Positions 52,094 through 60,452 of a DNA stretch of 64,000 nt are shown here, one piece after another (within the stretch, counting starts at the first letter, position 1; every line of letters starts with the position of its first letter). Location of the stretch: contig NZ_FNTQ01000001.1 in NCBI RefSeq assembly GCF_900105755.1, positions 7,502,001 through 7,566,000 on the forward strand. Direction: 5' to 3'. The notes under the pieces were generated by a model, which was given only the letters and a program-made list of their open reading frames with translations, made no database searches and was not told the DNA's origin. The translations under genes were made by a program, and so were the position numbers. This stretch comes from Streptomyces sp. Ag109_O5-10 (lineage in GTDB: Bacteria > Actinomycetota > Actinomycetes > Streptomycetales > Streptomycetaceae).

Positions 52094-52497
52094 TCCAGCA
52101 GCGAGGCAACTTCGACTGGATGCTCAAGCAACTCGCCGACGGCGTACCGGGCGTCGAGATGATCGTCGTGCTCTCCGCGGACGGCCTGCGCATCGCCCGG
52201 CACGGCGGCGACCCCGACGCCGCCGACCGGCTCGCCGCGGCCTGCGCGGGCGTGCAGAGCCTGGCCGGCGCCGTGGCCCAGGAACTCCCCATCAGCAACG
52301 GCGACATGAACCTCGTCCTGATCGAGATCGACAGAGGCTACTTCTACCTCATGTCCGCCGGCGCCAACGCCTACCTCGCCGTGCTCGCCGACGTCACCTG
52401 CGAACCCGGCCGGATGAGCGAGATGATGCGCGACCTCGTCGTCCGCATCGGCGCCCACCTCACCAGTCCGCCCCGGCGGAACGGGCAGACCGTATGA
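52090..52497 (+). CDS. cvnB: Conservon protein CvnB, roadblock/LC7 domain
   Basis: A 135-residue roadblock/LC7 protein (FDWMLKQLADGVPGVEMIVVLSADGLRIARHGG). Bacterial roadblock proteins act with small Ras-like GTPases, here CvnD, as regulators or GAP-like partners. The GTG start overlaps the cvnA stop (GTGA) and the gene end overlaps the cvnC start (ATGA), giving tight translational coupling. Confidence 0.95.
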   Translation: MIQQRGNFDWMLKQLADGVPGVEMIVVLSADGLRIARHGGDPDAADRLAAACAGVQSLAGAVAQELPISNGDMNLVLIEIDRGYFYLMSAGANAYLAVLADVTCEPGRMSEMMRDLVVRIGAHLTSPPRRNGQTV

Positions 52498-52922
52498 CTC
52501 CTCCGCAACGCAAACGGCGCCGGCCCAGGCCGGAACTCGCTCCACCCGCGGTCCCGTCCGCGCCGCCGGCCCCCGAGAACGGCGGCGAGGACGAGGACAA
52601 CAAGAACCCCGAACGGCTCTACGTCATCAGCGGTGCCGACGGCGCCCGGGCCGAACTCGACCTGGTCACCTTAATCGTGGCGCGCGCCGCCGCACCGCCC
52701 TCCGTCACCCCGGAGCAGGCGGCGCTGCTCCGGCTCTGTCTCGCGCCGCTCTCCGTGGCCGAGCTCTCGGCCTACCTCAACCTGCCGTTCAGCGCGATGA
52801 CGGCACTGATCACCGAGCTGATCACGGCCGAACTGGTGCAGGCGCGCGCCCCGATCGTCCGCCAGGCGCTCCCCGACCGTTCACTTCTCGAAGCGGTGAT
52901 GCATGGACTTCAAAAGCTCTGA
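52494..52922 (+). CDS. cvnC: Conservon protein CvnC, DUF742, with a TTA codon
   Basis: A 142-residue DUF742 protein. A basic, Pro-rich N-terminus (~1-40) is followed by a winged-helix-like core (PERLYVISGADGARAELDLVTLIVARA, then LCLAPLSVAELSAYLNLPFSAMTALITELITAELVQ). Residue 60 (Leu in DLVTLIV) is encoded by TTA at 52671-52673. Streptomyces use TTA rarely and mostly in genes dependent on the bldA tRNA, so full translation, and coupled translation of cvnD downstream, may depend on bldA. It overlaps cvnB by 4 bp and cvnD by 20 bp. Confidence 0.93.
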   Translation: MTPPQRKRRRPRPELAPPAVPSAPPAPENGGEDEDNKNPERLYVISGADGARAELDLVTLIVARAAAPPSVTPEQAALLRLCLAPLSVAELSAYLNLPFSAMTALITELITAELVQARAPIVRQALPDRSLLEAVMHGLQKL

Positions 52923-53523
52923 GACGATCCCCGGCCCCCGCACCGAGGATCATCTGCCGCACACCGCCCAGGCCGCGGTGAAGATCGTGATCGTGGGCGG
53001 CTTCGGGGTCGGCAAGACCACCATGGTCGGTTCCGTCAGCGAGATCAGACCGCTGACCACCGAGGAGACCATGACCCAGGCCGGTATCGGGGTCGACGAC
53101 AACTACGGCTCCGACTCCAAGACCGCCACCACCGTGGCCATGGACTTCGGCCGCATCAGCATCACCGACCAGCTGGTCCTCTACCTCTTCGGCACCCCCG
53201 GCCAGGAACGCTTCTGGTTCCTGTGGAACGGCCTGTTCGAAGGCGCCCTCGGCGCGGTCGTCCTCATCGACACCCGGCGCCTGGAGGTCAGTTTCGACGT
53301 GATGGGACGCCTGGAGGAGCGCGGCGTGCCGTTCGTCGTCGCCGTCAACTCCTTCCCCGACGCGCCCCGTTACCCCGTCGAGGAACTGCGCACCGCGCTG
53401 GACCTGCCTCCCGACGTCCCCATCATCGAGTGCGACGCCCGCCGCCGGGCCTCCAGCCGGGACGTCCTGATGACGCTGATGCGCTTCCTGCACTCGCTCG
53501 CCATGTCCGGCGCGCTCACCTGA
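52903..53523 (+). CDS. cvnD: Conservon GTP-binding protein CvnD
   Basis: A 206-residue Ras-like ATP/GTP-binding protein. The P-loop is GGFGVGKT at residues 32-39, and the switch II region has LFGTPGQERFWFLWNGL, where TPGQ replaces the usual D-x-x-G. The NKxD motif is degenerate (VAVNSFPDAPR). CvnD proteins work with CvnA-C at the membrane as a signalling complex. ATG 52903 lies inside the end of cvnC (20-bp overlap). The P450 gene follows after 77 bp. Confidence 0.94.
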   Translation: MDFKSSETIPGPRTEDHLPHTAQAAVKIVIVGGFGVGKTTMVGSVSEIRPLTTEETMTQAGIGVDDNYGSDSKTATTVAMDFGRISITDQLVLYLFGTPGQERFWFLWNGLFEGALGAVVLIDTRRLEVSFDVMGRLEERGVPFVVAVNSFPDAPRYPVEELRTALDLPPDVPIIECDARRRASSRDVLMTLMRFLHSLAMSGALT

Positions 53524-53600
53524 CACCCGGGCTCCCCCCGTCTCCTTCCGACTCCTTCGCATTCCTTCGAACTCTTTCGGATCTCCTCGGAGCGATCACT

Positions 53601-55076
53601 GTGACGCCTGAATCCCCCTTCCAGGCCGGCGCCAGCACGGACCCGGTCCCGCCGCCCGGCTGTCCGGCGCACGACCGCGGCCCCGGCGGACTGGAGCGGC
53701 TCTACGGCACCGACGCGGACCACCTGGGCGAGCTGTACGAGAGGCTGCGCGAGGAACACGGCGCCGTGGCGCCCGTCCTGCTCCACGACGACGTGCCGAT
53801 CTGGGTGGTCCTCGGGCTCACCGAGAACCTCCAGATGGTCCGCACCCCCGCCGTCTTCACCCGGGACAGCCGCATCTGGACCCCGCTGCGCGAGGGCATG
53901 GTCAAACCCGACCACCCGCTCATGCCGCACATCGCCTGGCAGCCGATCTGCTCGCACGCCGAGGGCGACGAACACCTGCGGCTGCGGGCCGCGGTCCAGG
54001 GCGCCATGACCACCATCGACCACCGCAGCATCCGCCGCCTCATCGGCCGCTACACCCAGCTGCTGGTCAACGAGTTCTGCGAGAAGGGCCGCGCCGAACT
54101 GGTCTCCCAGTACTCCGAGCACCTGCCGATGGCCGTCATGTGCGAACTCCTCGGCATGCCCGAGGAGTACAACGACCGGATCGTGGAGGCCACCCGGGAC
54201 GCGCTCAAGGGCACCGAGACCGCGATCGCCAGCAACGAGTACGTCATGGGAGCCCTGACCCGGCTCACCGCCCGCCGCAGGGCCCGCCCCGAGGACGACT
54301 TCGCCAGCCACCTCGTCAACCACCCGGCCGGGCTCAACGACGACGAGGTCGCCCAGCACCTGCGGGTCGTCCTCTACGCCGCCTACGAGACCACCGCCAA
54401 CCTCCTCGCCAACGCGCTGCGCATGGTCCTCACCGAGCCCGGCTTCCGCGCCCAGCTCAACGGCGGCCAGATGACCGTGCCGGAGGCGATCGAGCAGTCC
54501 CTGTGGGACGAGCCGCCGTTCAGCACCGTCTTCGCCTACTTCGCCAAGCAGGACACGGAACTCGGCGGCCAGCGCATCCGCAAGGGCGACGGCCTGCTCT
54601 ACGCGCCCGCACCGGGCAACGTCGACCCGCGGGTGCGCCCCGACCTGAGCGCGAACATGCAGGGCAACCGCTCGCACCTCGCCTTCGGCGGCGGGCCGCA
54701 CGAATGCCCCGGCCAGGACATCGGCCGTGCCATCGCCGACGTCGGCGTCGACCAGCTGCTGACCCGGCTCTCCGACATCCAGCTCGACTGCGACGAGGAG
54801 GAACTGCGCTGGCGCGCCTCCATCGCCTCCCGGCACCTGGTGGAACTGCCGGTGCGCTTCGACCCCAAGCCGAAGCAGGACGTCACCCTGATGCCGAGCC
54901 CGGCCCTCGTCCCCCCGCAGCGCACCGACTGGCAGGCCGGCCTCCCCCGCCCGGCAGCACCGGAACCGGTCCCCGCCCCCGAGCCCCAGCCGGCGCCGGT
55001 GGCCGTGTCCGCCTCCGAACCGGCCAGGCCCCACGGCATCTGGCCCAGGCTGCGCCGCTGGTGGCTGGGCCGCTAA
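53601..55076 (+). CDS. Cytochrome P450, CYP157-like, without the ExxR motif (RarE type)
   Basis: A 491-residue P450 at the end of the conservon. The heme loop is intact: FGGGPHECPG with Cys369. The I-helix has VVLYAAYETTANLL. The K-helix reads AIEQSLWDEPP, so residues 298-302 are EQSLW where nearly all P450s have ExxR. This is the change described for the CYP157 family, which keeps only the heme Cys as invariant. The C-terminal ~75 residues after the P450 fold are Pro/Ala-rich and end in a basic, Trp-containing tail (RLRRWWLGR) that may bind membrane. GTG 53601 with GGAG upstream. No ferredoxin gene is adjacent. Confidence 0.93.
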   Translation: MTPESPFQAGASTDPVPPPGCPAHDRGPGGLERLYGTDADHLGELYERLREEHGAVAPVLLHDDVPIWVVLGLTENLQMVRTPAVFTRDSRIWTPLREGMVKPDHPLMPHIAWQPICSHAEGDEHLRLRAAVQGAMTTIDHRSIRRLIGRYTQLLVNEFCEKGRAELVSQYSEHLPMAVMCELLGMPEEYNDRIVEATRDALKGTETAIASNEYVMGALTRLTARRRARPEDDFASHLVNHPAGLNDDEVAQHLRVVLYAAYETTANLLANALRMVLTEPGFRAQLNGGQMTVPEAIEQSLWDEPPFSTVFAYFAKQDTELGGQRIRKGDGLLYAPAPGNVDPRVRPDLSANMQGNRSHLAFGGGPHECPGQDIGRAIADVGVDQLLTRLSDIQLDCDEEELRWRASIASRHLVELPVRFDPKPKQDVTLMPSPALVPPQRTDWQAGLPRPAAPEPVPAPEPQPAPVAVSASEPARPHGIWPRLRRWWLGR

Positions 55077-56029
55077 CGGACCCGGCCACCGGCCCACGAC
55101 CGGTACGACTCCCACGCCTGCAGCGTCCGCCCGCTGCACAGCCGGTGCTCCGTCCCCGTGACCGGATCGGTGAACTCCAGCCGCCGCGCCAGCAGTTGCA
55201 GCGGCCGCCGGAAGTCACCGTCCGGCACGGGGCCGGTCACGACCGGATACAGCGGATCACCGAGAATCGGCACACCCAACGCGCTCATGTGGACGCGCAG
55301 TTGATGGGTCTGGCCGGTGCGTGGGATGAGCCGGTACCGTCCCAGGTCACCTCTGCGTTCGACCAGCTCGACGACCGTCTCGGCGTTGGGCTCCCCGTCG
55401 GTCTCCCGCGCCGCCGGTACCCCGCGCTCCTTGAGGATCCGGCTGCGCACGGTCCGGGACACGGCGAGCGAAGGGTCGTACGGCGCGATCGCCTCGTACT
55501 CCTTGCGCACCCGGCGCTCGCTGAACAGCGTCTGGTACGCCCCCCGCTCCCCGGGCCGCACGGTGAACAGCACGAGCCCGGCCGTGAGCCGGTCCAGCCG
55601 GTGCGCGGCGCCCAGCGCGGGAATCCCCAGCTCCCGCCGCAACCGGGCCAGCGCCGTCTCGGTGACGTGACTGCCGCGAGGGGTGGTGGCGAGGAAGTGC
55701 GGCTTGTCGGCGACGACGAGGTGATCGTCCTGGTGGACGACGTCGAGGGGGAAGGGGACGGGGACCTCGGGGGGCAGGTCGCGGTGGAACCAGAGGTAGC
55801 GGCCGGCGGAGTACGGCGCGTGGGCGGCGACGGGGTGTCCGTCGGCGCCCACGACGAGCCCCGCGTCCAGCATCTCCTCGACCACACCGGGTGCGGCTCC
55901 GGAGAGCCGGGCGACGAGATAGGCGCCGACGGTCTCCCACTCCTCGGAGAAGGGCAACCGCACCCGAACGGGATCCACTCCCCGGCGCTGGGGGAGAGGG
56001 GAGGGGGGAGGGGCGGTCTTGCGTCTCAT
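55073..56029 (-). CDS. RluA-family pseudouridine synthase
   Basis: A 318-residue RNA pseudouridine synthase of the RluA/RsuA fold. The catalytic motif is GAAHRLDRLTAGLVLFTV, where Asp is the nucleophile that isomerises uridine. RTGQTHQLRVHMSALGVPILGDPLYP is the family's second signature. The N-terminal ~90 residues resemble an S4-like RNA-binding region. The rRNA or tRNA target is unknown. Its end overlaps the P450 stop by 4 bp (convergent), leaving no room for a terminator, so read-through or RNA overlap is possible. The start ATG 56029 lies just after the dispersed repeat copy. Confidence 0.92.
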   Translation of the reverse strand: MRRKTAPPPSPLPQRRGVDPVRVRLPFSEEWETVGAYLVARLSGAAPGVVEEMLDAGLVVGADGHPVAAHAPYSAGRYLWFHRDLPPEVPVPFPLDVVHQDDHLVVADKPHFLATTPRGSHVTETALARLRRELGIPALGAAHRLDRLTAGLVLFTVRPGERGAYQTLFSERRVRKEYEAIAPYDPSLAVSRTVRSRILKERGVPAARETDGEPNAETVVELVERRGDLGRYRLIPRTGQTHQLRVHMSALGVPILGDPLYPVVTGPVPDGDFRRPLQLLARRLEFTDPVTGTEHRLCSGRTLQAWESYRSWAGGRVR

Positions 56030-56060
56030 GTGCAGCCAAGGGTACGGGCATCGCCCCCTT

Positions 56061-56096
56061 CTCGGGGGCGCGGGGACCTGCGCGACCAGCCCGCAC
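56061..56096 (+). repeat. Dispersed intergenic GC-rich repeat, copy 2
   Basis: CTCGGGGGCGCGGGGACCTG then CGCGACCAGCCCGCA, similar to copies at 21059-21098 and 63769-63808. It occupies most of the 85-bp gap between the pseudouridine synthase and the APC permease. Confidence 0.45.
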
Positions 56097-56114
56097 GCAC
56101 CCGCACCCGACCCG

Positions 56115-57647
56115 CTACGCCACAGCCTCCTCCGGCACCGCGACCGTACGCCTGGACTCCGCCCGGGTGAGCCTCCAGACGCCGCCCACCACCACCGTCC
56201 CGACCAGGAACAACATGGTGAACCACCGGAAGTACCAGTGTCCCCCGCTGGGGTCGTACACGGCCTCCCGAGGCCATGCCAGATTCACGGTCATCACCAG
56301 CCCGTACAGCAGCGCGACCACGTTCACCGGCACCCCCCACCGCCCCAGCGAGAACAGCGGCGCCCCGGTCTCGTCCGTCCCCTCGACCCGGAACTCCCCG
56401 CGCAGCCGCCGCACCAGCAGCGGCCCGGTCACCATCGCGTACGCGAGGTACAGCATCACGATGCACGTGGTCCCGATCGCCAGGAACGCGTCCGGCGACG
56501 CGAAGTTGAGCAGCAGCAGTACGGCGGCCAGCACCCCCACCACCACGGCCGGCGCCCCCGGCATACCGGTACGCGGATTCACCCGCGCCAGCCGCTCGGC
56601 GAACGGCAGCTGCCCGTCCCGCGCCATGGAGAACAGCATCCGCGAGGCCGCGGTCTGGATCGCCAGCGTCGCCACCGCGATGGCCACCGCCACGTCGGCC
56701 AGCAGCACCCGGCCCACCCCGTCGCCGAGGCTGCTGGTGAGGACGTAACTCAGCCCGTCGACCCCGAGGTGCCCGTCGGTCAGGCTGGGCGCGGCCAGCA
56801 GGCCGCCCAGGATGACCAGGCCGCCGAGCAGGCCCGCTGCGGTCAGCGCCGTGAGGATGGTGCGTGGTGCCGTGCGCCGGGGGTGGTGGGTCTCCTCGCT
56901 CATCTCGCCCGCGCTGTCGAAGCCGATCATCACGTACGCGGCGGTGAACGAGCCGACCAGGAGGGCGCCCAGCAGACCGCCCTCGGCGGCCGTACCGGTG
57001 TGGAAGGTGATGCCGGGGGAGCGCTTGGAGTGGGTGAGCAGCAGCACGACGATCAGGGCCGCGCCGATGATCTCGGCGGTCACCCCGACCCGGTTGACCA
57101 CGGACATCACCCGGTTGTCCATGACGTTCACCAGCGTGGTCAGCACCAGCAGGACGACGCCCAGCACGGCGGCGTTGGCGGCCCCGTCGGCCGAGGTCAC
57201 CGCGGTGTCCGTGCCGATCAGCTGGAAGCCGGACCAGAGCGCGGGCAGCACCATCTGGAGGGCGAGCGCGGCCGCCGCGACCACCACGACCTGCCCGATC
57301 ACCATGATCCAGCCGGCGAACCAGCCGAAGGACGGGTTCGACAGGCGGGAGGACCACTGGTAGATGGCGCCCGAGATCGGGTAGCGGCCGGCCAGTTCGG
57401 CGAAGCACGCGGCCACGAGCAACTGGCCTGCCAGGACGGCCGGCCAGGCCCAGAAGAAGACCGGGCCGCCGAACGCGTACCCGAAGGCGAAGAACTGGAA
57501 GACGGTCGTCAGTACGGAGATGAAGGAGAACCCGGCGGCGAACGAGGCGTACCGGCCGAGGCTGCGATGCAGCTCCTGGCGGTAGCCGAACTCCTGCAGG
57601 GAGCGGTCGTCGGACTCCTTCAGGGAGTGGTCGTCGATGGTCGTCAC
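56115..57647 (-). CDS. APC-family permease (urea-carboxylase-related amino acid permease type)
   Basis: A 510-residue transporter with about 12 membrane helices. The APC signatures are present: GYAFGGPVFFWAWPAVLAGQ with the early Gly-rich helix, AELAGRYPISGAIYQWSSRL (the helix 2-3 loop) and MIGFDSAGEMSEETHHPRRTAPRTI (the helix 6 to loop glutamate region). This branch (GABA/choline/urea-carboxylase-related permeases) is often found beside urea or guanidine carboxylase genes. Here the carboxylase operon is 8 kb away, but the permease has the same palindrome 24-46 bp upstream of its start. Import of guanidine, urea or an amine is inferred, not shown. Confidence 0.9.
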   Translation of the reverse strand: MTTIDDHSLKESDDRSLQEFGYRQELHRSLGRYASFAAGFSFISVLTTVFQFFAFGYAFGGPVFFWAWPAVLAGQLLVAACFAELAGRYPISGAIYQWSSRLSNPSFGWFAGWIMVIGQVVVVAAAALALQMVLPALWSGFQLIGTDTAVTSADGAANAAVLGVVLLVLTTLVNVMDNRVMSVVNRVGVTAEIIGAALIVVLLLTHSKRSPGITFHTGTAAEGGLLGALLVGSFTAAYVMIGFDSAGEMSEETHHPRRTAPRTILTALTAAGLLGGLVILGGLLAAPSLTDGHLGVDGLSYVLTSSLGDGVGRVLLADVAVAIAVATLAIQTAASRMLFSMARDGQLPFAERLARVNPRTGMPGAPAVVVGVLAAVLLLLNFASPDAFLAIGTTCIVMLYLAYAMVTGPLLVRRLRGEFRVEGTDETGAPLFSLGRWGVPVNVVALLYGLVMTVNLAWPREAVYDPSGGHWYFRWFTMLFLVGTVVVGGVWRLTRAESRRTVAVPEEAVA

Positions 57648-57670
57648 GGCGGTACCTGCCTGTCAGGCGG

Positions 57671-57693
57671 ATTTCCTGTCGGGCGACAGAAAT
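57671..57693. promoter_or_regulatory. Palindromic operator before the APC permease, copy 2
   Basis: ATTTCCTGTCG-GG-CGACAGAAAT: the same as the site at 49355-49376 except for one inserted C in one arm and the central bases. The flank ATTAGGG is shared. It lies 24-46 bp upstream of the permease start on the minus strand, the same position and orientation as copy 1 has relative to UAAP1. Confidence 0.7.
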
Positions 57694-57857
57694 TAGGGAC
57701 GCGCTGTTTCGAAGGCGTCACACCGGCATGTCCGGGGCGGTCCCAAGTCCTCACGCCCTTGCGTGATCGCTTCCATCGCGATACATCGTGTGCATTGACG
57801 TCTGCCGTGGAGACGCGATATGTTCGGCCACGGATATTCGGAAGCGAGGTGGTCGGC

Positions 57858-58490
57858 GTGGCGGTGAAACGGCGCAAGCTCAGCAATCCTCTGGCCCTCG
57901 TCGTGCTGACGACCCTCCTGCAGGGTCCGATGCACCCGTACGAGATCGCCCAGACCATGCGCCGGCAGGGCAAGGACACCAGCACCCGGATCAACTACGG
58001 CTCGCTCTACACGGTCATGCAGAACCTGGAGAAGCACGGCTTCGTCGAGGTGGCCGACGTGGAGCGGCAGGGCAACCGCCCGGAGCGCACGGTCTACGGC
58101 ATCACCGACGCCGGGCGTGACGAGACGGTCCACTGGCTGTCCGACCTGATGGCCGTCCCGGTCAAGGAGTACCCGATCTTCGAGACGGCGCTCTCGCTGA
58201 TGGGCGCCCTGCCGCCGGACGAGGTCCAGCGTCTGCTGGAGGAGCGGCTCAGCGTCCTGGAGGTCGAGGTCACCGGCGGCCGGGCCGTGCTGGAGAAGCT
58301 GCACGAGACATTGCCCCGACTCTTCGTCGTCGAGGTCGAATACCACCTGCACATGCTGGAAGCGCAGGCCGAATGGGTCCGCGGCTTCGTGCGGGAGATG
58401 CAGGACGGATCGCTGCCGGGCGTCGAGAGCTGGCGCCGGTTCCACGAGACCGGCGAGTTCCCGCCGGAGTTCACGGAGGCGGACCGGTAG
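57858..58490 (+). CDS. PadR-family transcriptional regulator
   Basis: A 210-residue PadR repressor. The N-terminal winged helix (~5-85) has LVVLTTLLQGPMHPYEIAQTMRRQG, INYGSLYTVMQNLEKHGFVEV and GNRPERTVYGITDAGRDE. The C-terminal helical dimerisation domain is ~110-200. GTG 57858 is chosen with GAGG upstream; the frame is open for almost 2 kb further 5' but without similarity. It sits before a DrrAB-like ABC exporter, the usual target of PadR regulators of this type, separated by a terminator hairpin. It is divergent from the APC permease. Confidence 0.92.
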   Translation: MAVKRRKLSNPLALVVLTTLLQGPMHPYEIAQTMRRQGKDTSTRINYGSLYTVMQNLEKHGFVEVADVERQGNRPERTVYGITDAGRDETVHWLSDLMAVPVKEYPIFETALSLMGALPPDEVQRLLEERLSVLEVEVTGGRAVLEKLHETLPRLFVVEVEYHLHMLEAQAEWVRGFVREMQDGSLPGVESWRRFHETGEFPPEFTEADR

Positions 58491-58509
58491 CAGAAGGCCA
58501 ACAGAAACA

Positions 58510-58547
58510 GACCCCGGCGGAGCTGTTGCAGCAGCCCCGCCAGGGTC
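58510..58547 (+). terminator. padR terminator hairpin
   Basis: Arms GACCCCGGCGG (58510-58520) and CCGCCAGGGTC (58537-58547) pair with one internal mismatch; 16-nt loop. It lies between padR and the ABC transporter genes, so the exporter has its own promoter. Confidence 0.5.
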
Positions 58548-58668
58548 TCGAACCCCGAGCTGAACCCGCCGTGAGGCAGATCCGGGCGTCGAGGTGCGGC
58601 ACACCCAGGATAGCCCGGTGCTCCTCAGGCGGATCAGCTGTCATCCCCTCATTCAGGAGAGCCCTGTC

Positions 58669-59679
58669 ATGAACACCCGTGCGCCCGCAGTGCAGGCGCG
58701 CCAGCTGATCAAGACCTATCCAGGCGACGTCACCGCGCTCAACGGCATGGACGTCACCGTCGAACCCGGCACCGTCTTCGGCCTCCTCGGGCCCAACGGC
58801 GCCGGCAAGTCCACCACCGTCAAGATCCTCACCACCCTGGCCCGCCCCGACTCCGGCACCGCCACCGTGGCCGGGCACGACGTGCTGCGCCACCCCGACC
58901 GGGTGCGCCGCGCGATCGGCGTGGTCGCCCAGAACTCCGGGGCCGACCCCGTCGCCACCGGCCGGGAGAACCTCCAGCTCCAAGGCAGGCTCTACGGCCT
59001 GCGGGGGGCCGCGCTGAACCGCCGGGTCGACGAACTGCTGGACCGCTTCACCCTCACCGACGCCGCCGGCCGCCAGGTCAAGGGCTACTCCGGCGGCATG
59101 CGGCGCCGGCTCGACGTGGCCCTCGGCCTGGTCCACCGCCCCGAGGTGCTCTTCCTCGACGAGCCCACCACCGGGCTCGACCCCGAGGCGCGCACCGCCA
59201 TGTGGGACGAGATCGGCCGGCTGGCCGGTCAGGAGGGCCTGACCATCCTGCTCACCACGCACTACCTGGAGGAGGCCGACCGGCTCGCCGAGCGGATCGC
59301 GATCGTCGACCGCGGCCGGGTCGTCGTCGAGGGCACCCCGGACTCCCTCAAGGGCGAACTGCGCGGCGACGCCGTCCACGTGGAGCTGCGCGAGGCGCCC
59401 GGGGAAGCCGGCCGCACCCTGCTCACGGGCGCGCTCACCGCACTGCAGGGTGTGCACGAGGCGCTGTTCGACGGGCGCCGGATCAGCGCCCGCGCCGACG
59501 ACGGGGCCGCCGCGATGCCGGCGCTGCTGGCCGCCCTGGAGCGGGCCGGGGTGACCGTGGTCGCCGCGACCGTCGCCCGGCCCTCCCTCGACGACGTCTA
59601 CCTGCGCTACGCGGGCCGCCGTTACGCGGAAGCAGACGGCGCCGCCGGCGCCCTCGCCCTGGCCGGAGGTGCGCGATGA
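58669..59679 (+). CDS. DrrA-type ABC transporter ATP-binding protein
   Basis: A 336-residue ATPase of the daunorubicin-resistance (DrrA) family. Walker A is GPNGAGKST, the Q-loop region VVAQNSGADPVATGRENL, the signature YSGGMRRRLDVALGL, and Walker B VLFLDEPTTGLDP. The switch His is in LLTTHYLEEADRLAERIAIVDRGRVV. A C-terminal domain (~225-336) is typical of DrrA. ATG 58669 follows AGGAGAG. It overlaps the permease gene by 4 bp (ATGA). The pair probably exports a hydrophobic compound or drug under PadR control. Confidence 0.95.
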   Translation: MNTRAPAVQARQLIKTYPGDVTALNGMDVTVEPGTVFGLLGPNGAGKSTTVKILTTLARPDSGTATVAGHDVLRHPDRVRRAIGVVAQNSGADPVATGRENLQLQGRLYGLRGAALNRRVDELLDRFTLTDAAGRQVKGYSGGMRRRLDVALGLVHRPEVLFLDEPTTGLDPEARTAMWDEIGRLAGQEGLTILLTTHYLEEADRLAERIAIVDRGRVVVEGTPDSLKGELRGDAVHVELREAPGEAGRTLLTGALTALQGVHEALFDGRRISARADDGAAAMPALLAALERAGVTVVAATVARPSLDDVYLRYAGRRYAEADGAAGALALAGGAR

Positions 59680-60452
59680 GCAACGCCGTGTCCCAGACCT
59701 GGTACATGACCCAGCGCCAGCTGGTGGTGTTCGCCCGGCAGCCCGCGTTCGCCGTCATCACCTTGATCCAGCCGGTGATCTGGCTGTTCCTGTTCGGCAA
59801 CCTGTTCAGGAAGGTCGTCGAGCTGGGCGGCTTCGGCACCACGTCCTACCTGGACTACCTAGTGCCGGGCGTGGTCGTGATGAGCGCCCTCAGCTCCAAC
59901 ATGTGGGCCGGCATGGGCACCCTGGAGGAGATCCAGCGCGGCACCCTCAACCGCTTCCTGACCACACCGGTCAGCAGGGCCGCGCTGATGAACGGCAACG
60001 TGGTGAACAACGGCCTGGTCACCGCCGGCCAGTCGCTGATCATCGTGCTGCTCGGCCTGCTGGGCGGCGCCGACTACCCCGGCGGGGTCGGCGGCATCGC
60101 CGTCCTGCTGGTGTCCGCCGTCCTGCTCGGCACGATCTTCGGCGCGCTCTCCAACGCCCTCGGCATGCTGGTGCGCGAGCGGGAGTCGATCATCGGGATC
60201 AACACCTTCCTGCTGCTCCCGCTGACCTTCCTGTCCAGCGCCTTCATGGCGCCGTCCCAGATGCCCGGCTGGATGCGGCACATCGCCGACTTCAACCCGC
60301 TCAACTGGGCGATGGTGGCGAGCCGTTCGGCGCTGTCGGCGGACCCCGACTGGGGTGCGGTGCTCGGCCGCGGCGGGGCGCTGCTGGCGCTGGCGGTGGC
60401 GGCCGTGTGGCTGTCGATCAGGACCTTCAGGTCGTACCAGCGGTCGGTGTGA
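59676..60452 (+). CDS. DrrB-type ABC-2 transporter permease
   Basis: A 258-residue ABC-2 permease with six predicted helices. The starts and loops resemble DrrB: FARQPAFAVITLIQPVIWLFLFGNLF, then MWAGMGTLEEIQRGTLNRFLTTPVSR (the cytoplasmic coupling region), VRERESIIGINTFLLLPLTFLSSAFMAPSQMPGWMRHIADFNPLNW. It pairs with the upstream ATPase. The last five codons and stop lie inside the first unit of a 29-bp tandem repeat. Confidence 0.94.
   Translation: MSNAVSQTWYMTQRQLVVFARQPAFAVITLIQPVIWLFLFGNLFRKVVELGGFGTTSYLDYLVPGVVVMSALSSNMWAGMGTLEEIQRGTLNRFLTTPVSRAALMNGNVVNNGLVTAGQSLIIVLLGLLGGADYPGGVGGIAVLLVSAVLLGTIFGALSNALGMLVRERESIIGINTFLLLPLTFLSSAFMAPSQMPGWMRHIADFNPLNWAMVASRSALSADPDWGAVLGRGGALLALAVAAVWLSIRTFRSYQRSV

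Noticed and set aside
56019..57857. Long 5' extension of the padR frame across the APC permease
   Set aside because: No PadR similarity before residue 1 at 57858; the permease on the opposite strand is well supported.
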